Source: Sphingomonas sp. (lineage in GTDB: Bacteria > Pseudomonadota > Alphaproteobacteria > Sphingomonadales > Sphingomonadaceae). Taken from it: DNA of 38,058 nucleotides. The DNA is taken from contig PAOI01000041.1 of assembly GCA_002707985.1 (NCBI GenBank), positions 1 to 38,058 on the forward strand, given 5' to 3'. A program made the translations under genes and the position numbers. The notes beneath the pieces are model-generated. The model was not told the DNA's origin, searched no databases, and worked only from the letters and a program-made list of their open reading frames with translations. This document shows, in pieces, positions 25,939 to 34,700 of the stretch (position 1 is its first letter; the number at the start of each line of letters is the position of its first letter).

Positions 25939-27102
25939 CTAGATGTTTCCAGCCGGTCGTGTGATCCGGGGGCGGCGCGTGCCTGGAATGGGCGGCGGCT
26001 GCGTCGCGGTTAGTAATCCCTCTTCGGCCGCTTTCTGCGGGTCCATGAACGTCATGCGATCGGCGATGTATTCGCCCAAGGCTTCAGGGTTCTCCTTTGA
26101 CGGAATCGGCTCGTCGTATGCGAGCGGCAGGAAGGCTGTGAGCGCGATCCTGTAGAGCGGCGCGGCGTACTCGAAGATGGTGCGCTGAGGCGTGGCGAGC
26201 AGCAGCGTGCTCCGGTCCACAGGATTGCCGTGAAGGAAATCGTTTCGGCAAACATAGAGCGTCTCGACCAGCCATGACGCCAGAGTCCGTTTCACCTTCG
26301 TCTTCCCGCCGGTGTCATGTGCGAGCTGGCCGCTGGCCGGAATCGCCCACCGCGTCCGCTCGATCAGCTCGAACACCTTTTTACGATCCGCCTGACCGCT
26401 TCCGCCCGGGTGAACCAGAATTTCAAAAGCGCTGACCCAGAGCGAGACGATCCGGCCGACATCATAGAACGTCGTGTCGGTCCCGGCGGGCAGCAGCGAA
26501 GCCTGGTAGGCCATGTTGAGTGAACGCATCAGCGCCACGTCCTCCCATGCCGGCTCATGGGCCTCATATCGGCGGCGCCAACGTGCCAACAGCGCCCTGA
26601 GCAGTGGCTCGTCGATGTCGCTCGCCGCGAGCGGCGGGCGGAAGATGGTCGGTGATGACTGGCCTCGGAAGCTAGACACCATATGCGTGCCGAGGATGGC
26701 CGGTGTGCTGCCGATGACGTCCTTGTAGTGCCGGTCGAGCATCCACGGGTAGATCGCGAAGGCCTCGCCGAACAGAACGCGGTGCCCGCGCGGATAGCGA
26801 AGCTCCATAGCGCGTCCGTGGGTGATGGCCGACAGTGCGATGGTGTCTCGGAAACTTCCCAGGGCGGCGACGTCGCGGAAGCTCGGTGGCGCATCGGCAT
26901 CGAGCAGGAGGACGGCCGGCTCGAACTTCTCTCCGAAATTATCCGAGAAGCGATTGAGGAATTGCTTGAACGTCGGATGGGCGCGCTTCAGGGCTTTGAC
27001 GCGAGGGTCATGAGCCGGCGCGATCGCCGCGATCTCGCAATCGACGGCCTGGTCGACGGGCACGTTGGGCAGGACGAACACCGGCGTCCATTCGACGGTC
27101 AT
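25939..27102 (-). CDS. HEPN-like protein of unknown system
   Basis: A 387-residue soluble protein. The C-terminal half resembles the ApeA/HEPN class: SLWVSAFEILVHP (220-232) is the usual helix, and RNDFLHG (286-292) provides the Arg-x4-His motif that forms the active site of many HEPN ribonucleases. The N-terminal half (1-190) has no recognised domain. A GAGGA lies eight bases before the ATG. It is separated by 23 bases from the upstream Cys/His-motif protein gene and by two bases from the broken thermonuclease, so all three are one unit. HEPN proteins in defence islands often degrade RNA to stop phage growth. That is the likely role, but activity cannot be proven from the sequence. Confidence 0.7.
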   Translation of the reverse strand: MTVEWTPVFVLPNVPVDQAVDCEIAAIAPAHDPRVKALKRAHPTFKQFLNRFSDNFGEKFEPAVLLLDADAPPSFRDVAALGSFRDTIALSAITHGRAMELRYPRGHRVLFGEAFAIYPWMLDRHYKDVIGSTPAILGTHMVSSFRGQSSPTIFRPPLAASDIDEPLLRALLARWRRRYEAHEPAWEDVALMRSLNMAYQASLLPAGTDTTFYDVGRIVSLWVSAFEILVHPGGSGQADRKKVFELIERTRWAIPASGQLAHDTGGKTKVKRTLASWLVETLYVCRNDFLHGNPVDRSTLLLATPQRTIFEYAAPLYRIALTAFLPLAYDEPIPSKENPEALGEYIADRMTFMDPQKAAEEGLLTATQPPPIPGTRRPRITRPAGNI

Positions 27103-27125
27103 ACGCTATTCCTCAGATGGCAGGC

Positions 27126-28271
27126 CTAGCCGCGGGGCTGTTCGCTCTTCCCTAGGCGATGCTGCTCGCGCAGCTCCGCCTCGATGGCCGCTAGCCGGGC
27201 CCCGTAATCCAGGCCGTTCGGGCTTCTGGCGGCGACCTCGGAGGACGCAATGACGAGACGCCACGCGCCATAGTCGTGAAAGGGATTGAGTCCAATGACG
27301 TTGCCGAGCGCGAGATCGCTGGACGGCGGCGCGGCCAACAGCTTCGCGAAGGCTGTGGTCGCGGCGTTCATGTTCCAATCGGAGACGAACAACACCAGCG
27401 CGCAAAGGGCAAGCAGAACGGGTGGAGCGCCTTTCCATCGATAAATTTCGGGATGTCGCTTGCCGAAATCGATGCCGCCGTTCGCAGCGACGAAGGTGCA
27501 GAGCGAGATCGCGGCCTCATAGTAGGGCTGGAGTTTGGTGGCGTCGAAAACCTCGCGCCCATGGTTTTTCCGGGCGAGCTCGGCCGCCTGTCGCCACGTC
27601 GCCTCTTCGAAAGGCAGGATGCCGCCTTTCACCAGATCGAACAGATCGAGGTGCTTTTCGGTGAATTGCTTCTTCGCGGCGGCTTTCCAATCGAAGGCCG
27701 GCATGTCGCCGTTGGAGGGGTGGAACGGCCAGCGCTGATGGTAGGGATGTCGCTGGAGCGCCTGTGTCCATGGGATCGCCTCTAGCGGCAAGGACACCGT
27801 GAAGCGGGTGGCGGACTTGAGATCGAAAAACCACTGCCGCATGTCCCGGATGCGACGTTGATCAAAGATACCCTGCTCTATGCCCTTGCAGACGAGAAGC
27901 CGGATCGCGCGCGTTTCCGCGCTTTTTTCTGATCCGAAGTCGAGAAGGCTGTCCTGAGTCGAGCGCGTTTCGTCGTCGCCGTAGAATTCACAGAACGGAT
28001 GATGGGCGTCGCCGCCGCTGGGATCGACAAATCTGAAATGTGTCTGTCGGAGAACCGCCTTAGAGGCCCGCGATCTTGCCGATCGAACGACGCCAGCACC
28101 GAATTTGCCGCACGATGAGCATTGAATATCGGCGCGGATCGCATCGCCAAACCCGCTTAGAAGTTCAGCTCCGTCGCGGTCCTGCGTTGGTTGTGCGCCG
28201 GTCATCAGGGTCGCGAGCTGGTCAACGTCGAGTTCGCGCGCGAACCTTATAGAAAATGCAGTTGCTGGCAT
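27126..28271 (-). CDS. Unrecognised protein with a Cys/His cluster, partner of the HEPN-like protein
   Basis: A 381-residue protein, start at 28271 with GGGGGA upstream. Near the N-terminus it has CSSC (51-54), THFRF with His78 and HHPFC (90-94). The spacing could bind one zinc ion and faintly recalls CoiA-like nuclease zinc parts, but I do not assign it to that family. Later it has helical regions and a hydrophobic helix at about 288-304 (APPVLLALCALVLFVSDW), possibly buried or a membrane segment. No catalytic motif is clear. The gene is the first of a tight cassette with the HEPN-like gene and lies in a defence island. A sensor or targeting role is plausible but speculative. Confidence 0.6.
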   Translation of the reverse strand: MPATAFSIRFARELDVDQLATLMTGAQPTQDRDGAELLSGFGDAIRADIQCSSCGKFGAGVVRSARSRASKAVLRQTHFRFVDPSGGDAHHPFCEFYGDDETRSTQDSLLDFGSEKSAETRAIRLLVCKGIEQGIFDQRRIRDMRQWFFDLKSATRFTVSLPLEAIPWTQALQRHPYHQRWPFHPSNGDMPAFDWKAAAKKQFTEKHLDLFDLVKGGILPFEEATWRQAAELARKNHGREVFDATKLQPYYEAAISLCTFVAANGGIDFGKRHPEIYRWKGAPPVLLALCALVLFVSDWNMNAATTAFAKLLAAPPSSDLALGNVIGLNPFHDYGAWRLVIASSEVAARSPNGLDYGARLAAIEAELREQHRLGKSEQPRG

Positions 28272-28359
28272 TTGCTTCCCCCGGCGCCTTGATCGTATGC
28301 GCCGATCGAACGACGCGATTACACACTACTTATCAATATTGGTGTTCTTCGTGGAGTGG
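28272..28359 (-). promoter_or_regulatory. AT-rich gap before the Cys/His-HEPN cassette
   Basis: These 88 bases separate the end of the YhcG-like gene from the cassette start. A local AT-rich stretch (about 28316-28345) stands out against the GC-rich surroundings and may hold a promoter that lets the cassette be expressed apart from the integrase. No clear -35/-10 pair could be fixed. Confidence 0.3.
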
Positions 28360-29706
28360 TCAGTCATCGGCGGTTATTGTCCTGAGATCAGCAAGGAAAG
28401 CCGTGCCGATTTCCACGGCCCGCTTGGCCGCGTCCGAGTCGACATCCACGCCGTGCGATGCCTCGAGCATGGATTGCAGGACGCCTTGCATTTGCCTGAT
28501 GCTGGCCGGAGAAATCCCCAGGCCTTGCAGTTTGCCGAGCATCTGCGAGATGCCCATCCGACGCGGATCGATGCCCTTAGCGACGACGAGTTCACGCAGT
28601 GCGCGCTCGATTTCGATACGAAGCTTGACGACCGACATGAGCGGGAATTCCCGCCCAAGCTCCTCGACCGTCGGGAGAACTTCTTGGAGCTGAGGAGGGA
28701 GCGCCTGCGAAAGTTGATATTGAGCCACCCCCATCGGCTTGCTCGAATCTCGCAAGGAGTACTCGACGATCACCTCGTTGCGTCCCTTGCACAGGATGAT
28801 GCCGATCGTCGGCTTGTCGTCGGGATGGCGCAATTGCTCGTCCACGGCCGACAGATAGAAATTCATCTTGCCCGCGAACTCGGGTTTGAAATCCTCGATC
28901 TTCAGCTCGATCACCACGAAGCAGCGCAGTCGCAGATGGTAGAACAGCAGGTCGAGGTAATAATCCTGCCCGCCGACTTCGAGATGGTACTGGCTGCCGA
29001 CGAAGGCGAAGCCCTTGCCGAGTTCGAGGATGAGCGAGCGGAGGTGTTCGATCAGGCCGCGTTCGAGATCGCGCTCCAGCATTTCGGGGCCAAGCGAGAG
29101 GAAGTCGAACGTATAGGGGTCTTTGAGAATCTGCTGGGCCAGCTCGGATTGCTCGGCCGGAAGAGTCCGCGAGAAGTTGCTCAGCGCGCTTCCTTGACGG
29201 GCGAAGAGATTGCTTGCGATTTGGTTGGCGAGAACGTTCCGGCTCCAGCCGTGCTCGATTGTCTGCCGGGCATACCAAGCGCGTTCTTCAGATGCCTTCG
29301 TGGCATCGAGAAGGAGCATGTTGTGGCCCCATGGCAATTGTGCAGCAAGCTGCTGCACAAATTCGCCGTCGGGCCAGGCGTCTGCGAAGGTGCGCATATA
29401 TTTCAGGTTTCGGGCTGAAAGTCCGGTCATCTCGGGAAAGGCTTGGCGGAGGTCCTCCGACAGCCGGTCGATGACCTTGGCGCCCCATCCCTCGCGCTCC
29501 TGCCGACTCAGAATATCGCGACCGATGGTCCAATAGAGCACTACCAGCTCGCGATTGACGGACAGGCCGGCCCGGTGGCGGGCAGCGGCGATCTTCTGCT
29601 TCAGGTCTCCGACGAACGCGGCGTAGGTGTGTGCATTGACCTCGGTCGAGGGAGCGGAAGCCTTCGCTCGCCGAGAATGGACGGGTTTCGGCGGCCGAGA
29701 AGTCAT
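28360..29706 (-). CDS. YhcG/DUF1016-type PD-(D/E)xK nuclease
   Basis: A 448-residue protein. Residues about 25-170 match the DUF1016 N-terminal domain (TYAAFVGDLKQKI, LYWTIGRDIL, ARNLKYMRTFADAWP, LPWGHNMLLLD). Residues about 190-340 form the nuclease core, with YYLDLLFYHL (249-258, Asp252) and VVIELKIEDFKPEFAGK (264-280, Glu267 and Lys269). A C-terminal extension of about 100 residues goes beyond the usual length and has no recognised domain. Relatives are common in defence islands and on mobile elements, and some have been linked to phage resistance. The start codon overlaps the integrase stop by four bases (ATGA), so it is translated with the integrase. The nuclease assignment is firm; the biological target is unknown. 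Confidence 0.88.
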   Translation of the reverse strand: MTSRPPKPVHSRRAKASAPSTEVNAHTYAAFVGDLKQKIAAARHRAGLSVNRELVVLYWTIGRDILSRQEREGWGAKVIDRLSEDLRQAFPEMTGLSARNLKYMRTFADAWPDGEFVQQLAAQLPWGHNMLLLDATKASEERAWYARQTIEHGWSRNVLANQIASNLFARQGSALSNFSRTLPAEQSELAQQILKDPYTFDFLSLGPEMLERDLERGLIEHLRSLILELGKGFAFVGSQYHLEVGGQDYYLDLLFYHLRLRCFVVIELKIEDFKPEFAGKMNFYLSAVDEQLRHPDDKPTIGIILCKGRNEVIVEYSLRDSSKPMGVAQYQLSQALPPQLQEVLPTVEELGREFPLMSVVKLRIEIERALRELVVAKGIDPRRMGISQMLGKLQGLGISPASIRQMQGVLQSMLEASHGVDVDSDAAKRAVEIGTAFLADLRTITADD

Positions 29707-30944
29707 GCGGCCGCCTTCAGGCGCTTCTTCGCCAGCATGGCGCGGACGAATTTATCCCATTTCGCCATGCCGGCGCGTTTCTCGACCATGTAGTGCCAGC
29801 GGTCGTAGTGCTTGGAACTGACATCTTGCAGCGCGTGGTTCTGCAGGCGATCGCGGATTTCCTTTGGCACGCCTGCCTTGCCGGCGAGCGTCTTGAACGT
29901 GCGGCGAAGATCGCGGTTTGTCGCATACGGGATCACGCCGCGATCTCTTTGCCGCCAGACAAAGCTGTACAGAGTGCCGTGGCTGACCGGCTTGGACGGG
30001 TCCTTCGCGGAGGGGAAGAACCAGCCGTACTCGTTCGGCTTGATCGATTCGATCAGTTCAGCGGCGAGCAACGGTACAGGGACGGCGTGCGGCTGGAGGT
30101 TCTTAGTTTTCGACCAGTCTATGATCCGCTCCTTGGCGTCCCATTGATCGACATGAAGCCGCGCAATCTCCTCGACGCGTTGGCCGGTCAGCATGATGAG
30201 TTGCACTGCTCGTGGATAGGAGGGGTGAACCGGCGTGTCGGGGTGGTCCAGCCAGCGATAGAGCTGCACAAACTCGTCTTCGTCGAGCCAACGCGTGCCT
30301 TGGACCTTCGGCTCGGTAGGAATGCCGGTTGCCGGGTTGAACGGAAGCCGGAAGCGTCGAGAAGACTGCTGCCGATAGTCGTTGTCGGACTTCATGCCCC
30401 AACTGAATGCCGCATGGAGATAGGAGCGGACATGGTCGGCCATTGATTTCGCGCCGCGCTCGTAAATCGGCCGTATCAGCTCGATGATCTCCTCGGCCTC
30501 GATCTCGCGGGCAAGGCGGTTACGTCCGAGCGTATCGGCGATCTTGTTGAGGCCCTTTTCCGTTTCCTTCCAGGAAGGCTTCCCCGCGTCCTTGAGCGCG
30601 GCAACATAGCCTTCGAACAGATCGGCGACCGTGCCGGGACGCGTATCGGTCGCAATCTTGATGCTCCGGCCCTTCTGGATGACGTCGGCGAAGTCGCGCT
30701 TGAATATCTCGCGCGCCTGGGCGAGCGACATGGAAGGGCACGCGCCGAGCTTCTTTTTGGTCCGCTTTCCGTCACGCCACTGCTGCGCCATCCAGTCCGC
30801 TGTGACGCGCCTCGGCATGGGCTTGAGGACAAGCACGAGGCGACCGGTGCCGCGGCCTTCGCCATCGGCGAGATTTTCCTGCTTCTGGCTTAGTTCAACC
30901 CGCTTCAACGCATGTCGGATCGCGGTGTCGGTCAGGCTTGGCAT
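29703..30944 (-). CDS. Tyrosine recombinase integrase (P4-like)
   Basis: A 413-residue site-specific integrase. The start at 30944 (MPSLTDTAIR) has AGGAG nine bases upstream; the longer frame to 31070 lacks support. The N-terminal arm-binding domain (1-95) is of the DUF4102 kind (SLTDTAIRHALKR, ADGEGRGTG, KKLGACPSMSLAQAR). The catalytic domain carries LTGQRVEEIARL (Arg256), a Lys in KTKN (279-281), RDLRRT (344-349, the His-x-x-Arg box with Arg in place of His), His370 and Tyr380. The RDLRR variant is known in active plasmid and island integrases. It lies at the outermost edge of the accessory DNA beside the damaged radC, so it is very likely the enzyme that inserted the element. Confidence 0.93.
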   Translation of the reverse strand: MPSLTDTAIRHALKRVELSQKQENLADGEGRGTGRLVLVLKPMPRRVTADWMAQQWRDGKRTKKKLGACPSMSLAQAREIFKRDFADVIQKGRSIKIATDTRPGTVADLFEGYVAALKDAGKPSWKETEKGLNKIADTLGRNRLAREIEAEEIIELIRPIYERGAKSMADHVRSYLHAAFSWGMKSDNDYRQQSSRRFRLPFNPATGIPTEPKVQGTRWLDEDEFVQLYRWLDHPDTPVHPSYPRAVQLIMLTGQRVEEIARLHVDQWDAKERIIDWSKTKNLQPHAVPVPLLAAELIESIKPNEYGWFFPSAKDPSKPVSHGTLYSFVWRQRDRGVIPYATNRDLRRTFKTLAGKAGVPKEIRDRLQNHALQDVSSKHYDRWHYMVEKRAGMAKWDKFVRAMLAKKRLKAAA

Positions 30945-31084
30945 GGCGTTTTCTCCTGTTCCGCAACTGGGATCGGTCGAGGAGAAACGGGGATCGTTTG
31001 CTGGGATCGGAAAGCCGCTTTCAACCCTTCTAACCGCTCCCAATTTGCCATAACCGCCTCCTGTACGCAATGCGCGAAAAGCGG

Positions 31085-31155
31085 CTATTTAATTGATGAT
31101 TCGGCGGTATTGAGCGTGATCGAACGTGATCATTGAGGGGGTAGTGGGATGGTTG
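31085..31155. other. Probable attachment-site junction between element and radC
   Basis: Coding similarity to RadC ends at the HNHP motif (about 31145-31155), and unrelated sequence follows down to the integrase. A short direct repeat, CGTGATC, occurs twice about 11 bases apart (about 31108-31126) and could be part of the recombinase binding sites. The exact core cannot be fixed without the other element end or an empty-site genome. Confidence 0.5.
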
Positions 31156-31682
31156 TGCACCAGAATCACTGCCGCGGAACCCAGATCGATCGCGCGGCGG
31201 ATCACTTCGCGAACATAGACCGGCGCCTCGTCGATCGACCCTTCGTGCATCAGCTCGTCGCGGATCAGCATGTTGCGCGTGTTGAGGTGCAGGACGCGGA
31301 CCCGCTCGATGGCATGATGCGCCATGTCGGCGCGCAGATAATCGAGCAATGCCTGCCAATTGGCGAGAACGGGGCGCTCGGCAACTTCCGCGCGCAACAG
31401 GCGCAGCGCGGCGGCATGCGCGGTCTTGAGCGCGGCGGCAGAGGTTTCGCCCATGCCGGGCACGCGCGCAATCGCTTCGGCATCGGCGGTCAGCAGCCCG
31501 GCAATCCCGCCGAATTCGGTCAGCAATGCCTTGGCGAGCGGTTTGGTGTCGCGGCGCGGAATGGCGAGCGCCAGCAGATATTCGACCAGTTCATGGTCGA
31601 GCAGCGCATCGGGCCCACCTTCGAACAATCGTCGGCGCAGACGGGCGCGGTGGCCGTTATTGTCTGGTTCGGAAGCGCTCAT
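31089..31682 (-). CDS. radC: RadC/JAMM-family protein with replaced C-terminus
   Basis: A 197-residue protein. The helix-hairpin-helix part (about 55-85, ARVPGMGETSAAALK) and the JAMM-like domain to VILVHNHP (172-179) are normal for RadC. After HNHP the family continues with SGDPxPSxxD and about 40 more residues that supply a metal ligand. Here the protein instead ends with 18 unrelated residues (TTPSMITFDHAQYRRIIN). The position of this change next to the integrase indicates that element insertion fused radC to element DNA. The metal site is therefore probably lost and the protein inactive, although it may still be made. RadC is not essential in bacteria studied. It could also be annotated as a truncated gene. 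Confidence 0.85.
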   Translation of the reverse strand: MSASEPDNNGHRARLRRRLFEGGPDALLDHELVEYLLALAIPRRDTKPLAKALLTEFGGIAGLLTADAEAIARVPGMGETSAAALKTAHAAALRLLRAEVAERPVLANWQALLDYLRADMAHHAIERVRVLHLNTRNMLIRDELMHEGSIDEAPVYVREVIRRAIDLGSAAVILVHNHPTTPSMITFDHAQYRRIIN

Positions 31683-31780
31683 GCAGTGATGAGGTTAGGC
31701 AAGCCGCTGGCGCCGCGCAACGGACCATGCGTAGGATGGTCGCTTGCGCAACGAATGGGTTGTGCCGGAGTTGAGGACGC

Positions 31781-34700
31781 GTGACCGACGAAGCGACGAA
31801 CGACGTGCAGAAGCGCAAGGGCGGACGGCGCGTCGTAAAGGCGCTCGTCGCGCTGCTGATCGTGATTGCGGTCGCGGTGATCGTCGTCTGGACGCAGCGC
31901 CGCAATATCGCCGATGATTTTCTGGCGCGCGAGCTGGCACGGCGCGGCGTTGCCGCAAGCTATGCCGTCGATCGGATCGGGTTTCGTACCCAGCGGCTGA
32001 GCAATGTCGTGATCGGCGATCCGGCGCATCCCGATCTCGTCGCCGACTGGGTGGAAGTCGATATCGGCCTCGGGTTTTCGGGCGCCTCGATTTCGGCGGT
32101 GCGGGTCGGCCCGGCACGGCTGTTCGCGCGGTTGCAGGGCGGGGCGGTATCGTTCGGCCAGATCGACCGGCTGATGCCGCCGCCATCGGGCAAGCCTTTC
32201 TCGCTTCCGGAACTGCGCGTCGATATCGCCGATCTGCGCATGCGGCTCGACACGCAATATGGCGTTGTCGGGATGAAAGTGGCCGGCAAGGGTCGGCTCG
32301 ACGACGGATTTCGCGGGCGGCTGGCGGCAGTGGCGCCGCAGCTCTCGCTCGACGGCTGTACTGCGCGCAACGTCCGGATCGTCGGCGATCTGGGCATCGC
32401 ATCGGGTGCCCCTGCTATCCGAGGGCCGGCGCGGGTTGGTGCACTCGATTGCGGAACCACCCATGCGGAGGGGCTGCGCGCCGATCTGCAACTCGGGCTG
32501 GATGCAAAGTTTGCGCATTGGCGCGGCGACACGCGGTTTGCGCTCGACAGGATTGCGACCGAAACCGCTGCAGGGCGCGATCTGGGCGGGCGCGTGCGGT
32601 TCGACGGCGATGCGGCGCTGACGGGCGGCAGCTTCGATCTGGATGCCGCATCGCTTTCGGGCGGGCCGGGAGAGGCACGCGATGTGCGGTTGCAGGGCAG
32701 CTTCCGGCTGGGCGATCGCACCGTGGTCGCCGGTTCGCTGGGGGCGGATCATATCGCACCGACGCAGGAAATGCTCGCCACGCTTGCCGGATTTGCTGAG
32801 GGCGGTGCCGGTACGCCCGCAGAACCGCTGCTGAGAAAACTTTCGGCGGCGCTGGTGGTGGCGGGGCGTTCCTCGCGCGGCAACGCCCAGTTCTCGCTGG
32901 CGATGGAGGGGGAGCGTGCCGCGCTGGCCGTCACATCGCTCGCGCTCGATGCCGATAGCGGTGCACGCGTTCGCATGGACGGGCGGCCGGCGATCGGCTT
33001 CGATACCGGCACCGGCATGCGCCTCAACGGAACGATCACGATGACGGGCGGCGGCTTGCCCGATGGCCGGATCGATGTGGCGCAGGCGGCGCCGGGCGCA
33101 CCGGTGACCGGTCGTGCGCGCTTTGCACCCTATGCCGCCGGTTCGGCGCGGCTTGCACTCGATCCGGTCGATTTCCGGGCGGCACCCGGCGGCGGGACGC
33201 AGATCGCGACGCGTGCAACGCTTTCCGGGCCGCTATCGGGTGGCGCGGTCGATCGGCTGACGCTGCCGATCGTCGCGCAATGGGACGGCAAAGGCGGTCT
33301 TTCGGTGAATGCCCGATGCGTCCCGGCGTCGTTTCAGAAGCTCACGGTTTCGGCACTGACGCTCGATCCCGCGCGGTTGCAGCTATGTCCGGAGGGCGGG
33401 GCGATGCTGCGGCTTGCGGGCGGGCATATGTCGGGCGGGATAGGGACGCGCAACCTCGCTTTGTCGGGTAAGATCGGTGGTACGCCGCTGCAATTGCGCG
33501 CCGCAACCGGGCGGTTCGGCCTTGCTGCAGCGGATTTCACGCTGACCGGGGTCGAAACGCGGATCGGCACGGGTGACAGCGTCACGCGGCTGGATGTCGC
33601 GAATCTTGCCGGGGCGATCGACGCAGGGCGCGTGGGAGGCACTTTTTCCGGCGCGGCAGGGCAGATCGGTCAGGTCCCGCTGCTGCTGAGCGATGGCAAG
33701 GGCGACTGGACGCTGCGCGACGGCAAGCTGACTCTCCAGGGCGGGTTGCAGGTCGCCGATTCCGCCGAAGCGCCGCGGTTCAATCCGCTGGTGAGCGACG
33801 ATGTAGTGCTGACGCTCGACGGCAGCAGGATCGATGCCGGGGGAACGCTGCATGTTCCCGGCGACGACCGGATTGTGACGGCAGTCACGCTGACTCACGA
33901 CCTGAGTGCCGGCGCGGGGCAGGCGGTGCTCGATGTGCAAGGCCTGGCGTTCAGTCCGCAGGGATTTCAGCCGGATGCCGTCACCCGGCTCACCTATGGC
34001 GTGATCGCCGACGTCAAGGGAACGGTGTCGGGACAGGGCACGATCCGCTGGAACGGCAATGGTGTCACCAGCGAAGGCAAATTCCGCACGCGGGATACCG
34101 ACCTGTCGGCGGCGTTCGGCCCCGTCACCGGACTTTCGACCGAAATCGAATTTGGCGACCTGCTCGGCATGACGACGCCGGAGGGCAAGGTGCAGACGGC
34201 GACGGTGACGCTGCTCAATCCCGGCATTCCGGTGGAAAACGGCACCATCCGATACCGGCTGCTCAGTGCGCAGAAAATCGCGATCGACGACGGGCGCTGG
34301 CCCTTTGCCGGGGGGGAACTGATCCTAGAACCAACGGTGCTCGATTTCGGGCAGCAGGTGGAGCGGCATATGACGTTCCGCGTCGTCGGCGTCGATGCCG
34401 CCCGGTTCCTGCAGGAAATGAGCTTCGACAATGTCGATGCGACCGGGATGTTCGATGGCGTTCTGCCGATGGTATTCGATGCCAAGGGCGGCAAGATCGT
34501 CGGCGGCGAACTCCATTCGCGCGACGGCGGGACGGTCGCCTATGTCGGCGAGCTGACGCAGGAGGATCTCGGCTTTTGGGGCAATTACGCGTTTCAGGCG
34601 CTCAAATCGCTGCGCTATCGCAGCCTCGATCTGTCGATGGACGGCCCGCTCGACGGCGAAATGATCACGCGCATCCGCTTTGCCGGCGTTCGGCAGGGCG

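Noticed and set aside
28297-29418. Plus-strand open frame of 373 codons opposite the YhcG-like gene
   Set aside because: Composition is that of an antisense shadow (Arg/Asp/Leu-rich without motifs), and the opposite strand holds a recognised nuclease.
1-31088. A complete conjugative element
   Set aside because: No relaxase, coupling protein or type IV secretion gene was found. Only part of an element is in view, so self-transfer cannot be claimed.
30945-31155. tRNA gene as integration site, as for many P4-like integrases
   Set aside because: No cloverleaf-like sequence is present here. The disrupted gene at the boundary is radC.
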